Shown in pieces: positions 1-11,289 of a stretch of DNA of 64,000 nucleotides. Both the position numbers and the translations under genes were made by a program. Location of the stretch: positions 8,638,981 through 8,702,980 of the forward strand of contig OX579640.1 of NCBI GenBank assembly GCA_951230915.1, given 5' to 3'. The stretch comes from Antitrichia curtipendula. Taxonomy: Eukaryota > Streptophyta > Bryopsida > Hypnales > Leucodontaceae. Under the pieces are notes generated by a model. The model had not been told where the DNA came from and searched no databases. It saw only the letters and a program-made list of their open reading frames with translations. Numbering within the stretch: the stretch's first letter is position 1; the number at the start of each line of letters is the position of its first letter.

Positions 1-956
1 TCTGAAGTGCAGCTGCCCGTTTTTTCGCAGGGTCAAAAATACAATTTTTGTGATTTTGAATGCTTATATCTTGCAATCCATGCGGTGTAAATTTCTGAAA
101 TTTTTACCACGTATTTTTAAGTCAGCATACTACAAGATCCTATGGTTACATGCGCCAAAACAGATTCAAAAATTTGGTACTTGTACTAAAAATGGCAATT
201 CTTGTCTTCTTGAGCATTTTCAGTGAAAACATAGTCATGGAATTTTAGAGGTTACAATAAAAAAATCTAATTTTCTTTTGTATAGATTCTATTTTTATGT
301 ACATGGGAAGCTTAAATTTATTCCATTTGGATTTGTTATGTGAAGTTATGGACAATCTTGTTTTGGGGGCAATCAAAGCATCTTCTTAAAAAAATAACTT
401 GTAGGATTCATTTCTGACCTCAATTTTCACAATTTTTCAAAAAAAAGGTTTCACAAGGTTAGTATCTTTTTCTAGAAAAATCTCACCATTGAAATTAGTG
501 TATTTAAATTCCAACTTAGAGCTATTATTCCTATTAACAATTTAAGTTTTCCTTCAATCTTGAACCTACTTCTACTTATCAAATTTTTAATGATTGAAAA
601 CTAAGTGTGTATTATTTTTAATTTTTTTTCCTAGACTCTCAAATCAATTCTTTATCATATAAAATTATAAATTCAAAATCAATAGAGAAAAGATTATATG
701 CTATGATGGTTCAAAGCCAAAATATATAATTCAGTAAGGTGCAAAAAATTTGTTTCCTTCACTTTATACCCAAATACCTTGCAATCTATATAGTCAAAGT
801 GTGTGAAATTTCTTCCACACATTCTTATACTAGTCAAGTATAAGATCCTACAGCTAGATATGAAAAAAAATATTAAATTTTTTTTCTCTTTGCTATAGAA
901 ATGGCAGTTTTGAGTGGTTTGGGATGGAAAAGAGGCCTTGGGACTTTAGGGATTAA
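1..956. repeat. Right part of a TTAA-ended dispersed repeat
   Basis: This is non-coding AT-rich sequence. It shares blocks with copies near 9.1-9.7, 18.2-19.1 and 37.0-38.1 kb: a block starting GAAGTGCAGCTGCCCG, a block about 'cttgcaatc..cggtg..aaatt', and a block 'ggcagttttgagtggttt'. It ends at 941-956 with GGACTTTAGGGATTAA, the mutated form of the right terminus GACCTTTAGGGGTTAA seen at 19,133-19,148. The left end would lie outside the window. No coding frame is visible. Confidence 0.6.
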
Positions 957-3190
957 GGCACATTGAACTTGCAATCAATAGGGATTTTCACTAAATTTTT
1001 TGGAAAGATGTAATTAACTAGATTAACTAAAGGATTCTATAGATATATTTGTTAGTGAATAAATATAAATGATGATTTTAGCCTTGCTTTAGATACAAGT
1101 ATTTTGAAGCAATTTTGGGTCTCAAAACACTGCAATATTTTTAGAGGTTAAATAAAAGAAACAAACTCCTATTGTAAAGTTTTAATTTTGTATCTTGTGA
1201 TCACTTCTTCTTAATTTAGGATCCTTGATTCCAAAATAAGAATCTAAAATTTTAGAAATTTACCATTCCAGAGCACATGGTTGTTTTGGCAGACATCGTG
1301 ACAACATAGCAAAGCACTTAAGAATCAACCCTACATGCCCTATTTAACATCCATTGGATGAATTATGAATGTTTTCAAGAGTTTTTGGTAGGAGCTACTA
1401 AAATGGATGAAATACATTCATATTATATTGAAGATTTTTAAAATATTCTATTTTTCATAGATGTGATTAACGTGGTTACTTGTTGTATTATGATTTTGGT
1501 ACAAGATTTTGAATCAACTCCTATAAAAATGGAATAAATAGAAAAAATTACCAAAAAAGAGATCTTATGTATAGAATTTCTAACATAGTGTGGTTTTTTA
1601 GTACTTGTACAAGCAATAAATTATAATTAATTTTTTTTTTAAATCTCATGGAGTATATGTATTTTCTTATAGAAAGTTTAATTCAATCATTTCGTTTGTT
1701 TTTTGAGCAATCATGGCATTTTTTGAGAAAAATAACATGAAGGATTCATTTCTATATTCAATTTTCACAATTTTTCAAAAAAAAACATTTATAAGAAATA
1801 CAGTGTTTTCTACAACCATTTTATCATTAGGATTGACATATTTCATATCTATTATAGAATTATAAATGAATTAACCCCTAAAGTCCAGTAGCCATTTTTT
1901 TTGGTCAAAAGTCACTCAAACCTACAAACCAAAAAATTTAAACATTTTCTTTTTTTATGTCCAACTGTAAAATCTTGCACTAAAATAACATGAGAATGTA
2001 TAGAAGAAATTTCAAAAACTTTGACCATATTAATTGACAAGATATAAGTGTTTAAAGTAAAAAAAAGCAAGTAATTTTGCTTCTAGCTTGATTAGATTAT
2101 AACTTATATGGCCTTAAATCCTCTTAACTTACAATTTTTGTACTACAAATTGTGAATTTAAATAAAATTATGTTGAAGAATTGAGTTGAGGGTTGAGGGA
2201 AAAAAATACCCCCTTTATAGAAGTACGTACAAGATAGAAGGATAAACTAAATTGTTGATAGCTATGAGAAGGAATTGGATCACTAATCCCAAGAGTGAGA
2301 ATGTTCTAACAAGAATACTAAACCATGTGCAACTTTTTTTTTTTAAATTGTTAAAATTGAGTATATAAATGGATCCAATACATCATTTTCTCAAGAATTT
2401 GCTAAGATTGCTTGCAAAATAAGAAGCTTCATAACTTACTCATCCCTTATTATGACAGTTTTTCACCGCATCAACAAAAACCGTCCCTAGAATTGGCCGG
2501 TGGAGAGTGTATGGGACCCTATACTATTTGCCTTTCAAGCAATGGGCTCCTATAATAATTTTGGTCAATTTTTAATTAAATGATTATAAGTGAAAAGGAT
2601 CAGCACCCCAAATTAACCAAATATATGTCCTAAAATCCCAAAATCATCCTTAACACATGTTCTAGAAAGTTAGGATTCTCCAAAATTACATATAGGCCCA
2701 AATGGAGTCCTAAAGGACAATTACAACACACTTACCAACAATCCATGATTCATGCATAACTGATTCTTTTCATTTTCTCAAGCAATTACTTTTTTGTGCC
2801 AAAACCACATTTAAATCCACAATTTAGGTCCCTCAAATGGATGAATTTGGGTCCTAAAAAAGAAATTCCATCACATTTATGGACACAAAATTCAAGACTT
2901 CCTTGTACATCATACACTTTAGAACTCTAAATGACCAAGTGCAATTTTAAAGTGTAATTTTTGGGAGGAATTTTGGGCAATACTTCCGCACAGATGTTAG
3001 TCACTTAAATACTAATGCAGTTACTGCATCTTTTGAGCTCATTGTCATTGTCATTGTGCCAATCAATCCAAAAATTACACTTTGATTTCCACAAGCACAA
3101 GAATTTCATACATGCCTATGCATTCACTTAATCAATTGTTGTAAGGCAAAACAAATTGTAATTAGTATTACATTTAATTTTTGTATTACA
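957..3190. other. AT-rich gene-free sequence with repeat fragments
   Basis: No open frame of interest is present. Position 1,871 starts TTAACCCCTAAAG, a left terminus of the same TTAA-ended family, followed by a reversed family fragment to about 2,080. The block at 1,680-1,800 resembles the one at 360-450. From 2,080 to 3,190 I see nothing beyond AT-rich sequence. Confidence 0.5.
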
Positions 3191-3194
3191 TAAG

Positions 3195-3650
3195 CTATAA
3201 TAAGGTCGGACTACCTATTTCCAACCAGAGACTATATTCAACCTATATAGGGTGGAGTTATTTCCAACCAATGCAAGAACAAATTTCCAACCAAAGCTTG
3301 AAATGTCTTTTTTCCTCTTTTTCAAGGTTGGGATTAATAAGGTTTTGACACATGCCCCTAAGTGCACAGGAAGTATTGAGCAAGTAAGTATGAAGTAATG
3401 AGTAGGAAAGTAATTTTTGAATGATTGGAATTAGAAGGGTCTAGACATTGCCTATTGGCTTTGGGCACTCTTTGGCTCCCACAATTCATAGTAATTTCAA
3501 TTTTGGGAATAAAATTATGAAAAATTTCAATCCCTATATTTCTTATCTTTCTATGAGGGGAAAATTTACATTGCTTCATACTGCTTGTAATCTGACACGT
3601 AATCACTTAAATGATTGTCTATGGGTAGTTCAACCTCAAACCCTTAAAAA
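3195..3650. repeat. Dispersed repeat A, copy 1
   Basis: This stretch aligns by eye, in direct orientation and over its whole length, with 22,105-22,530. Shared landmarks in the same order are 'tttccaaccaaag', 'gacacatg', 'gaatgattg', 'attcatagtaattt', 'atttacattgc' and 'aatc(a/g)cttaa'. The short open frames in it are not conserved between the copies, so I treat it as a non-coding repeat of unknown class. Confidence 0.65.
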
Positions 3651-5060
3651 AAACATTTTATGTTTGGGCTTGGTCAATCTACATTAAATTTCTACATTAA
3701 ATTTTATATTTTAAATTTTTGATAATTTTTTCGTGTAGTAATACATGTGTAAAATTTCATCTCATTTTTTTACAATTAAAAATATCAAATTGAATTTTAT
3801 ATAATTTTTTAAAGGAATTTTTAAATAAAAATTATGATAATCACTAAATGCTTTAAATAAAATGAAACTTTTAATAAAAATAAAAATATTAGCGACAAAC
3901 ATCATGGTATAATTGATCTACTCCTGAAGCTCACATCAAGATAAATTTGATAAAAAAAAGTTTAAAAGTGAGGTATTTTGAACTTTCAAAATGTTGTCTA
4001 CAAAGTGTTACAAAAATTACAATTTTAATAATTGTTAAAAAAATTTAAATGGAATAAAAAGTGGATTATTGGAACAACATTTTTTTAGTTAAGCTTAAAA
4101 AACATTTAAAATCAAGAACTATGTGAAAATCTAGGATTTGACTTTTGAAATGCTAGTAAGGTTTGCAATGTTCCTTAATCCTTAAGTATCCCCTAAAAGA
4201 CCAAGTGTCCACTCAACATATGCAAGAAATCTTGGGTAGCTTCCTACAAAGTCATTTTTGGTTAGATGTTCATGAAATTTGAACACAAAGTGTAAATATA
4301 TACCTCCTTGGTGAAAAAACAATTTTTTTTTCAATTTAGGGCCTAGATCAAAAGTAATGTGCCTTGGACTTTTTGGACAACTCAAGCAATTTGGGAATCT
4401 TTTGGAAATCATTTGCAAAATACTCATCAACTTCTAAAATTTAGCATGTATGTAATTAATAAAATATAGCATACAATCATCCAAAACAGACAAATTATAG
4501 TCCTCAAATCTCATTCTAAGAGGAATCAAACTTTGTTAGCTATGTTGGGGCAGTTTCAAGAAAAAACATTTTCTTTTAACTTCAAGTCCTATTATCTTGC
4601 AATCTGTGAAGTCAAAATTCTTGAGATTTTTTTCACATTTTCCAAATGTTTGTCTTTAATTTTTTCACTATTTGGATTTCATTAAAAAAATTCCTCATTG
4701 CACAAGAAATCATCAAAAAATGACCCATATATTGCTAATTCACTTAATCTATTTACATTGCAAGGTGATTTAGTATAAGCTAAACATCTCAGTTGCTTCT
4801 AAAAAATTTCATGAGTGAACTTAACACCATATACTTATGAATGTTCAAAATCCTCATTTCTATGTAAAGAAAAAATTATGCTCCAAGAGGGCCCAAAGTC
4901 TGCTCACCATGTTTTGTAGGAATGAAAAAAAAAAAATTCTCACTTTAAATGTTATAATCTTAATTTCAATCCGCTTTACTTCAGCTCTGTACGGTTGAAG
5001 TTTTGAAAAAGGTTTCAATTTTTGTTTTTAAATAGCATACCCAAAACCCATAGTTTTTGA
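3651..5060. other. AT-rich gene-free sequence
   Basis: The sequence is poly-A and poly-T rich with only short chance frames. A fragment at 4,590-4,650 ('atcttgcaatctgtg') resembles the interior of the TTAA-ended repeat. Nothing else is recognisable. Confidence 0.4.
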
Positions 5061-5077
5061 CAATGTCTCCTGTAAAT

Positions 5078-5380
5078 CTCCTAGTTGGACGGTTAATTTG
5101 GCAATTTTGGGGTTGAATTTTTGAATGTTCTATGGATTTTGACAGTTTGTTTGTTAAATTTGAGTTCAATTGGGTCATTTTGTTGAGTTGCTTTGATCTA
5201 GTTGGAGTCTTTTTGATGTATGTCTAATCAAAGAAGGGAGGATTATAGCTAGGTCAATTGCCCAATTTGGAAGGTGTCAATTTGTCTATCTAGTTGGCTA
5301 AGGTGTTAAAGGGGTATCAAGTGAATTATTAGTCCTAGTTGGCATTGTGTCTAGTTGGTCAAGCCTAGTTGGAAGGGAAG
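5078..5380. repeat. Cluster of CTAGTTGG words
   Basis: The octamer CTAGTTGG occurs six times on the plus strand in about 300 bases, and never here as its complement. The spacing is irregular and the flanking bases are G/T-rich. Relatives continue downstream as CCAGTTGG near 5,842 and CTAGTTGG near 7,215. I cannot assign a function. It may be a decayed short tandem repeat. Confidence 0.55.
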
Positions 5381-6590
5381 AATGAATGTTGGTAGTTGTA
5401 GTTGGTTAGGTCATCCTCCTTCTCCTTTTGGTAACCACCACTTTGTGTTTCCTATTTGATTTTGTTTTCTCCCTCATTTTTCTGGACCCAGTGTTAAAAA
5501 TGTCCACTGCGAGTCCCAGCCGGGTGTGCTGTGTTTTTGTTTGTTTTGTGTGTTATGTTTTGGCTTGTTTCGAGTGTCCAAGTGGGATATTTTGAGTGAG
5601 CTAATTGGTGTGCCAAGAAATGTCGATGTGAGCAGAAGTGAAGCAATTCAATCCAAGTTGGAATGATTTGGAATGATTTGGAAGATGAAAGAATTTTAAG
5701 AGTTTAATGAAGATGAAAGAGATTTTGAGATTAAGTGAGAGGAAGTGGATAGGAACTAGTTGTGGTGAAAGACTATGGAATTATTAAATGTGTAAACGGT
5801 GATTTATTCATCAACTCGGATTAATATGATAGAAATTCATATCCAGTTGGTGTTGATGGTTGTGATTGAAATTGTGTGCCTAATTGGACTGCGAGTCAAT
5901 TTGAGAATGTTGCATGTGAGTCAAACTATGTGTGAGTGAATTATATATGCAATGTTGTTGTAGATTGAGTGATTATTGATTTTCCAAATTGGATCATATT
6001 CTTCTGTTTTGGGATTGTATTACCTATTTTTAGGTATTAGTCCCATTAGCATTGATTTCCTATTTGACCGTCTCCCTTGGAACGAACTTATTATACTAGT
6101 AGGATTATTTCGAATATGTCATTCTCCTTCTTCAACATCTCCCTAGGGAAAAAAAACTTCAATTCTTTAGGAGTTAATGTGCAACAAGCCGGTCACTATA
6201 GAAACCATTTGCTTGTTTGCTTAAAAGAAAGCAAAAGCGTTCACTAGAAGACAAACTACTATAGAAGACCTTCCCTTTTCAAACAAAATTTGGAGGATGA
6301 ATAGTTACACTTTTGTCCTACATCGAGAAAAAACATGCGGTCTAAGTAGTATTGCTAGGAACTTCTGTCAATGCTGCGGCAGACGCTTAACAATATAGTA
6401 TTGCCACAGTATTGCAACAGTTCTAAAATGAGCAATTTGATGGCAGTATTGATTTTATAATAAATGACTACAAAGGATAGCTATACCTTACAATACTGCA
6501 ACAGTAGTAGTTCAATATTTCAATTTAACAAATACTTTATATAAAAAAATTGAAATTTAACTTTTTTTGAACTACTGCAATATTGAACAA
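5381..6590. other. Gene-free sequence leading into an inverted arm
   Basis: The first part is G/T-rich. From about 6,370 there are repeated 'agtattgc(c/a)acagt' and 'actgcaatattg' words, similar to the reverse complement of words at 10,340-10,500. No coding frame or RNA gene is visible. Confidence 0.4.
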
Positions 6591-6599
6591 CAGTGCAAT

Positions 6600-7000
6600 T
6601 AGAAGGAATGTTAGTATGTGAGCAAGGAGCTGCGAGCAGGGATTGGTGAGTGGGAATTTGGAATTTTGGAATTTTTTTTAGAAATGGAAGAAAAAAGATG
6701 AAAAAGTGAACAAAACTTTATGAAACAATTGATGAAATTTTTGGAAAAGGCAATGAAAGGTTTAGAGAAAAATGGATGAAGGTTCATTAAATTTTTTATA
6801 AAAGAGGTTAAAAAAATGGATGAAAGCAATTAGAATAAATGGATGAAAGTGATTGGATGAAAAATGGATGAAAAAATGGATGAAATCAAAGGATGGAAAT
6901 TTTGGATGAAATTAGATTTCAATGGATGACAAAAATGAATGAAATCAGATTATAATAGATGATAAAAGTGAATGAAAGGGGTCGGGAAAAATGGGTGAAG
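6600..7000. repeat. Left inverted arm with (GGATGAAA)n array
   Basis: The arm begins 'gtgagcaaggagctgcgagc' and passes into a degenerate array of AATGGATGAAA-type units from about 6,760 to 6,990. The reverse complement of 9,890-10,190 has the same layout: 'gtgagcggagagcagtgagc', then TGGATGAAA-type units. The two form long, decayed inverted arms about 3 kb apart. Mutator-like elements have long terminal inverted repeats of this kind, but no transposase lies between them, so the class is an inference. Confidence 0.6.
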
Positions 7001-7560
7001 GATTAGAAAAGGGAAGGAAGAGAAAAGATCTAGAGTCATAATTGAAAAACAAACACATTTAAGTGAAAATGGTTTAGAGTTTAATTTACATGCCCGTGGA
7101 AATAACTTGTCTTATGACCGTGGAGGTATAGAGTCATACAATTGTGAGTTTGAATATAGGTTTTGTTTCAATAACCTTTTTGTGTTATTTAATTTTTTCG
7201 TGAACTAATAATGTACCTAGTTGGAATCTTCTTTGCTTTTTCTATGGGAAGGTTGTGATTGTATCCTTGAGATTGATGCCATATCTAGGGGTGTATGGTA
7301 TGTATAAAGTTAGTCTCAATGTCAGATAGATGCATTTGAATTCTCTACCCTTCTTCCATTGGCATGAAATTTCATTGTGATGGGGATAGCTCATTGCAGT
7401 TATTGAGCTTCAACAAGGAATTCCTAGTGAGCGCAAGCCATCAGCTCTCATTGACTATATCCCTTCCCTTTGTACTCACCACCTGTCGCTCCTACCAATT
7501 GAATGGCCCGGTAAAGTTTTCGGATTGCGGTGACATTGTAAAAAGTTCATTAAACCTTAT
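7001..7560. other. Gene-free interior between the inverted arms
   Basis: No recognisable feature is present. A 96-codon frame opens at 7,364. It runs into the repeated motif described at 7,570 and has no family resemblance that I know. Confidence 0.35.
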
Positions 7561-7569
7561 CATTCTGTG

Positions 7570-7665
7570 TTTTCTGATTCGTCACGATCCCTTGTGCATG
7601 GGGTGGCTAGTGTCAAATGTAGTCTTGGCCCCGAGATGCCTATCTCAGTGTTAGTATATGGTCTT
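7570..7665 (-). repeat. Inverted copy of the CTCGGGGCC motif repeat
   Basis: On the minus strand this reads 'gtgcaagacca', then 'catctcggggccaagactac', then 'catgcacaaggg'. These landmarks have the same order as in the two plus-strand copies at 8,270-8,546. It is therefore a third, inverted member of that repeat. Confidence 0.6.
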
Positions 7666-7789
7666 GCACAATTACTGATTTTGTATTGCTTGTCATCTTA
7701 GTAGAAATCTCAGGATTTGACTCATCATTGAGATCAGACTTTCTCATGTGCATTACATATATGAGCTGCGGAAGTTTTATACTGTTAAA

Positions 7790-8160
7790 GAAATATCCAA
7801 TAAAACTTCTTCACTTAAATTTGTCCTTAACTTTTGATTGAAACATCAAAATGTTAAAATAATTTTTGGAGATGAAATTTGGCTTGATTTACCACCTTTT
7901 CTTTGTCCAAAAGTTTTTGAAAAAAGTTATCCTACTATGCCAAAATGTGGTCTAAAATTCTACTTTAAACACAATTCCTAGTTTGACTTAACTATGAGTG
8001 GTTGAGCTCCTTACTCATCCTAATTTATATATTCCATATGGATTGTTCTACCTCTTACCACCTCTCTTTTATAAATACATTGTCTACTCATCTACAAAAA
8101 CTTAGAGCTCATTGAGTGACTACAAAAATTCTAGGGTCAAGCATACATTAAACTATTTCA
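7790..8160 (+). repeat. Fragment of the CACTA-like family interior
   Basis: The landmarks 'taacttttgattg', 'ggagatgaaattt', 'ctactatgccaaaatg', 'aattcctagttt', 'gagctcc' and 'tacctctta' match, in order, the halves at 51,530-51,620 and 56,108-56,260 and the copy at 45,950-46,240. No CACTA termini are visible near this copy, so it is a fragment. Confidence 0.6.
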
Positions 8161-8546
8161 ATTATAATTAGTGCTTATTTTTTTGAAATTAAGCTTAAAA
8201 TTAAATTTTGTAGTCTTAATCAAAGAAGTTATATTTCTTTATAAAAATATATGGGAATTATAAAAATATATGGGAATGGTGCTAGACTGCTAGTCTACTT
8301 GTTTGCCAACTACCATCTCGGGGCCGAGACTACTTTATATGATGCTGCCTCATGCAAAAAGACTTCAAATATAATTAGTGGTTATTTTTTTGAAATTAAA
8401 TTTAAAATTAAATTCTATAGTCTTAACTAAAGAAGTTATGATCCTTTATAAAAAAATATGGGAATGGTGCAAGACCACTTATCCACCAACTACCGTCTCG
8501 GGGCCGAGACTACTCTGCATACTGTTGCCTCATGCACCAAGGCCCA
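8161..8546 (+). repeat. Tandem duplication (about 190 bp unit) with palindrome
   Basis: Two direct copies lie at about 8,161-8,357 and 8,366-8,546. Each runs from 'attagtg(c/g)ttattttttt' through 'tatgggaatggtgc' to 'ctcatgca'. Each contains the near-palindrome GTCTCGGGGCCGAGAC. The second copy (8,495-8,510) has a perfect 7-bp stem with a 2-base loop, and the first has one end base changed. A small internal duplication of 'tataaaaatatatgggaat' occurs in copy 1. Confidence 0.75.
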
Positions 8547-8648
8547 AGGTCAAAACTCAATAATAACTCACGTCTTTCTCTTTTTCAAACACAATTTTTA
8601 ATTTGTCTAATTCAAATCTTGTGCAAGTTTCATCAAGCATGCCACCGT

Positions 8649-8930
8649 AGGGGGGAGGGTGATAGAATTTTTCAAATTGAGTTCATATACAAATGAATAT
8701 TTTATAATTGTATTTGTAAATTGTGTTTGTGTGTAAAGACTTAATTGAGTTTGGTGTGGATTTTGGGGGAATAATGTCCACATGTGGGGACCCCTCCAAG
8801 GACTTCTTGGTACCAAGAAATGTTATGCACTATATAATTTATAATACACTTTTGATTCTAGTTTTCTGACCCCTACACTAGATTTTAAGACTAGAACTAG
8901 TAGGTGTTGTATGATTTTTTTTTCTATTAT
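8649..8930 (+). mobile_element. Possible lone or 3' LTR with polypurine tract
   Basis: A polypurine run GGGGGGAGGG at 8,649-8,660 is followed directly by TGATAGAATTT, the usual junction of a polypurine tract with an LTR that starts in TG. About 170 bases on lies the TATA-like 'ctatataatttataata' near 8,832. The right border is not defined and no matching second LTR was found, so this is tentative. Confidence 0.4.
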
Positions 8931-9105
8931 TTTTTTTTATCCTTTTCTTCTTTATTTTCCTATCCCTTCCCTTTCTTACAAGCGAACTACCCTCAAAAGA
9001 CTAAACCTTTTCCATGGTAATAGGTATAGTTCGTTAATACCGCGATCCTAAAATCGTAGCAATTGATGTCATACTTTATGATTGTAGGACACCCATTCTC
9101 TAAGG

Positions 9106-9690
9106 TTAACCCGTAAAGCTTTGCTTGTCCCCTCGGGGGACAATTTGGGTCCGGGTAGGTTCCTATTGTCTCAATTTGAAGTGAATTTTTTGAGATTTTT
9201 TGAGGTTGTGTAGTTTTGCAAGAGATTTGTGAATACATAATTTTTGTTTCAATCGGATGCCAGTTGAAAAAGTTATGGCACAATGAGCAAGAAATAGAGA
9301 TTGGCGGGCAGCCCAAAAAAAAAAAATTAAAGTCAAAATAATTTTTTTTGAGTTTTTTTCCTAAAATATTATGTTTTTAACTATACGTGAAGCTTTGATT
9401 CATTCTATTTGGACTAGGGATGAGAAAGTTATGGACAATCTTAGTTTTTCGGGCAATTTAAGCATCTTCTTGAAAAAAAAAATTTTGTTCAACTTTGAAT
9501 GCTAATATCTTCCAATGCGTACGGTGAAATTTGATGAAATTTTTGCTACATCATCTCAAACAAGTTAAGTACAAGATCCTATGGTTAAATTCCAAAAAAA
9601 ACAAAATTTGGTTTCTTTAAATAAATACAACAAAAGTGATAGTTTTGAGTGATTTTTGGCAGAGAACACCTTCTAGGCTTTAGGGGTGAA
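9106..9690. mobile_element. Decayed TTAA-ended repeat copy
   Basis: The left terminus TTAACCCGTAAAG and right terminus CTTTAGGGGTGAA form imperfect inverted ends. Interior blocks ('gtaggttcctat', 'gggcagccc', 'agttatggacaatctt', 'acaagatcctatggtta', 'gttttgagtg') match the copies at 36.98-38.1 kb and 18.2-19.1 kb. One TTAA has become TGAA. There is no coding capacity. Confidence 0.55.
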
Positions 9691-9879
9691 AGGACCTATA
9701 ACCGAAGGTTGTAATATTTTCTAGTCATTAGAATCCTTTATCCCTATTCATTTTTTTAGCACTCTCATAAAATTTTGTGAACCTTAAACCAAAAGCATTA
9801 TTGAAAATTACATCATCTGTTTGTTGTTTAAAACCACAAGGCAGTGTTTCATCTATTGTCATCCAAATTGTTATCCTAC

Positions 9880-10200
9880 TTCTATTCAAATTTGTATTTA
9901 CTTTTATCCACCTATTTCATCTACGTTCATCCACTTCTTCTACTTTCATCCACCAATGTCACCTACTTTCATTCGGGGGTTTTGTAACTTCATCCATTTT
10001 TTCATCTATTTTCATCCACTTCTTTCATCTACTTTCATTCATTTTTTCATCTAAATTCATCCATTTTAAAATCTACTACCACCCAAATTTTCATCCACTT
10101 TCACCCAATTTTTTCTTTTTTCAGTCCAAAACAATAACTCCCCACTCCCCATTCCCCGCTTTTTGCTCACTGCTCTCCGCTCACGTACTAGTACCGTTGG
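9880..10200. repeat. Right inverted arm with (TTTCATCC)n array
   Basis: About 25 degenerate TTTCATCCA-type units lie from about 9,890 to 10,115. They are followed by 'ccccactccccattccccgc' and 'gctcactgctctccgctcac'. This is the reverse complement layout of 6,600-7,000. The long frame here is only the translation of the simple repeat. Confidence 0.65.
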
Positions 10201-11280
10201 TACAATAAGAATATAACAACAATTATTTTTCAATGGTATTTGTGATACTAATGGCCTTTGTTTTGTTAACTGCAATAAATTTGCAATATTATAAAAAAAA
10301 TAGACATTTTTCAATCCACTATCAATATTGTTTATTAGAGTGAAGTGAATTTTTTTGAAAGTATTGCAATAGAAAATTTTCAATATTGAAGCATACATGT
10401 TTTGGTATTGGGATTATGAACAATTATACTTTCACAGTACTGTAAGTACAAAATTGTTTTTTATATCAGTATGCATTTATGTGGATTTGAAAGTATTGTA
10501 CAAATCAATGGTTCCACAAACAACAATAAGAATTTAAGAATTAAAAACATTTCAACTTCAATTTTATATATGTAACACAAAAAAGTGTACACTTACAAAT
10601 GCATAGAATGTAATACTACCAATTTCTATAATACTTTTATAAAAAATACTCTGCACTTCTTTATTGTCTTACATATACTCTATGTAAATCTAATTAATAC
10701 ACTGCAATATCACAGCTAAAACCAAGATATGACATTACATGTTATTCAGCCCCTGTGGAGGGCTGCGAGTTCCCTAGGATTCCCAGACTCTGAAATTGTC
10801 GAAAACTGTCCTCCAGCAGCTGCGTGACGTGGCCAAGCGACTGCCATGTCATACAAAAAATAATAATGATAATTTGTTCATCTTGTTTTTCTATTTTAAG
10901 ATTTTAAGAATTTTTTTTTTTTTTTCAAGAAATAAATTCTGACAATGGACGTTCTTTTGCTGCCAGGGGAACAACGCTGGGAACAAGCCTGAAACGGCCC
11001 TCCAGATCCCCCCAAAATCATCTAATGACATGAAGGAAAAGAAACAATAGCTGTAATGTACCAACGGACATTCACAATTCTACTTCCCGAACCATCTTCC
11101 ACAAGTAGAGTATACCTATTCAAATATGCACTTCAATGCCAAAGAGTGGTAGACAAATACTCTCATTGTACAAAAGCCACAAACAAATAAATGAAAACGG
11201 AAACAAACAAAATGAACTAGTAAGCAAATTAGTATAAAATGTGCATATGAAAAAAACAAGTCATGCATACTACAAGCACA
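10201..11280. other. Gene-free sequence
   Basis: From 10,201 to 10,520 there are 'gcaatattg' and 'gtattgcaat' words that mirror 6,370-6,600. At 10,748-10,766 a short hairpin CAGCCC/GGGCTG begins a locally GC-richer block to about 10,850. A second GC-richer block lies at 10,950-11,020. No gene was found. Confidence 0.4.
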
Positions 11281-11289
11281 ATTTAAAGA

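Noticed and set aside
9777..10208. 143-codon frame opening at 9,777
   Set aside because: It is the translation of a degenerate TTTCATCC array (serine, phenylalanine and histidine-rich), and an overlapping frame in another phase is equally open. It is not a gene.
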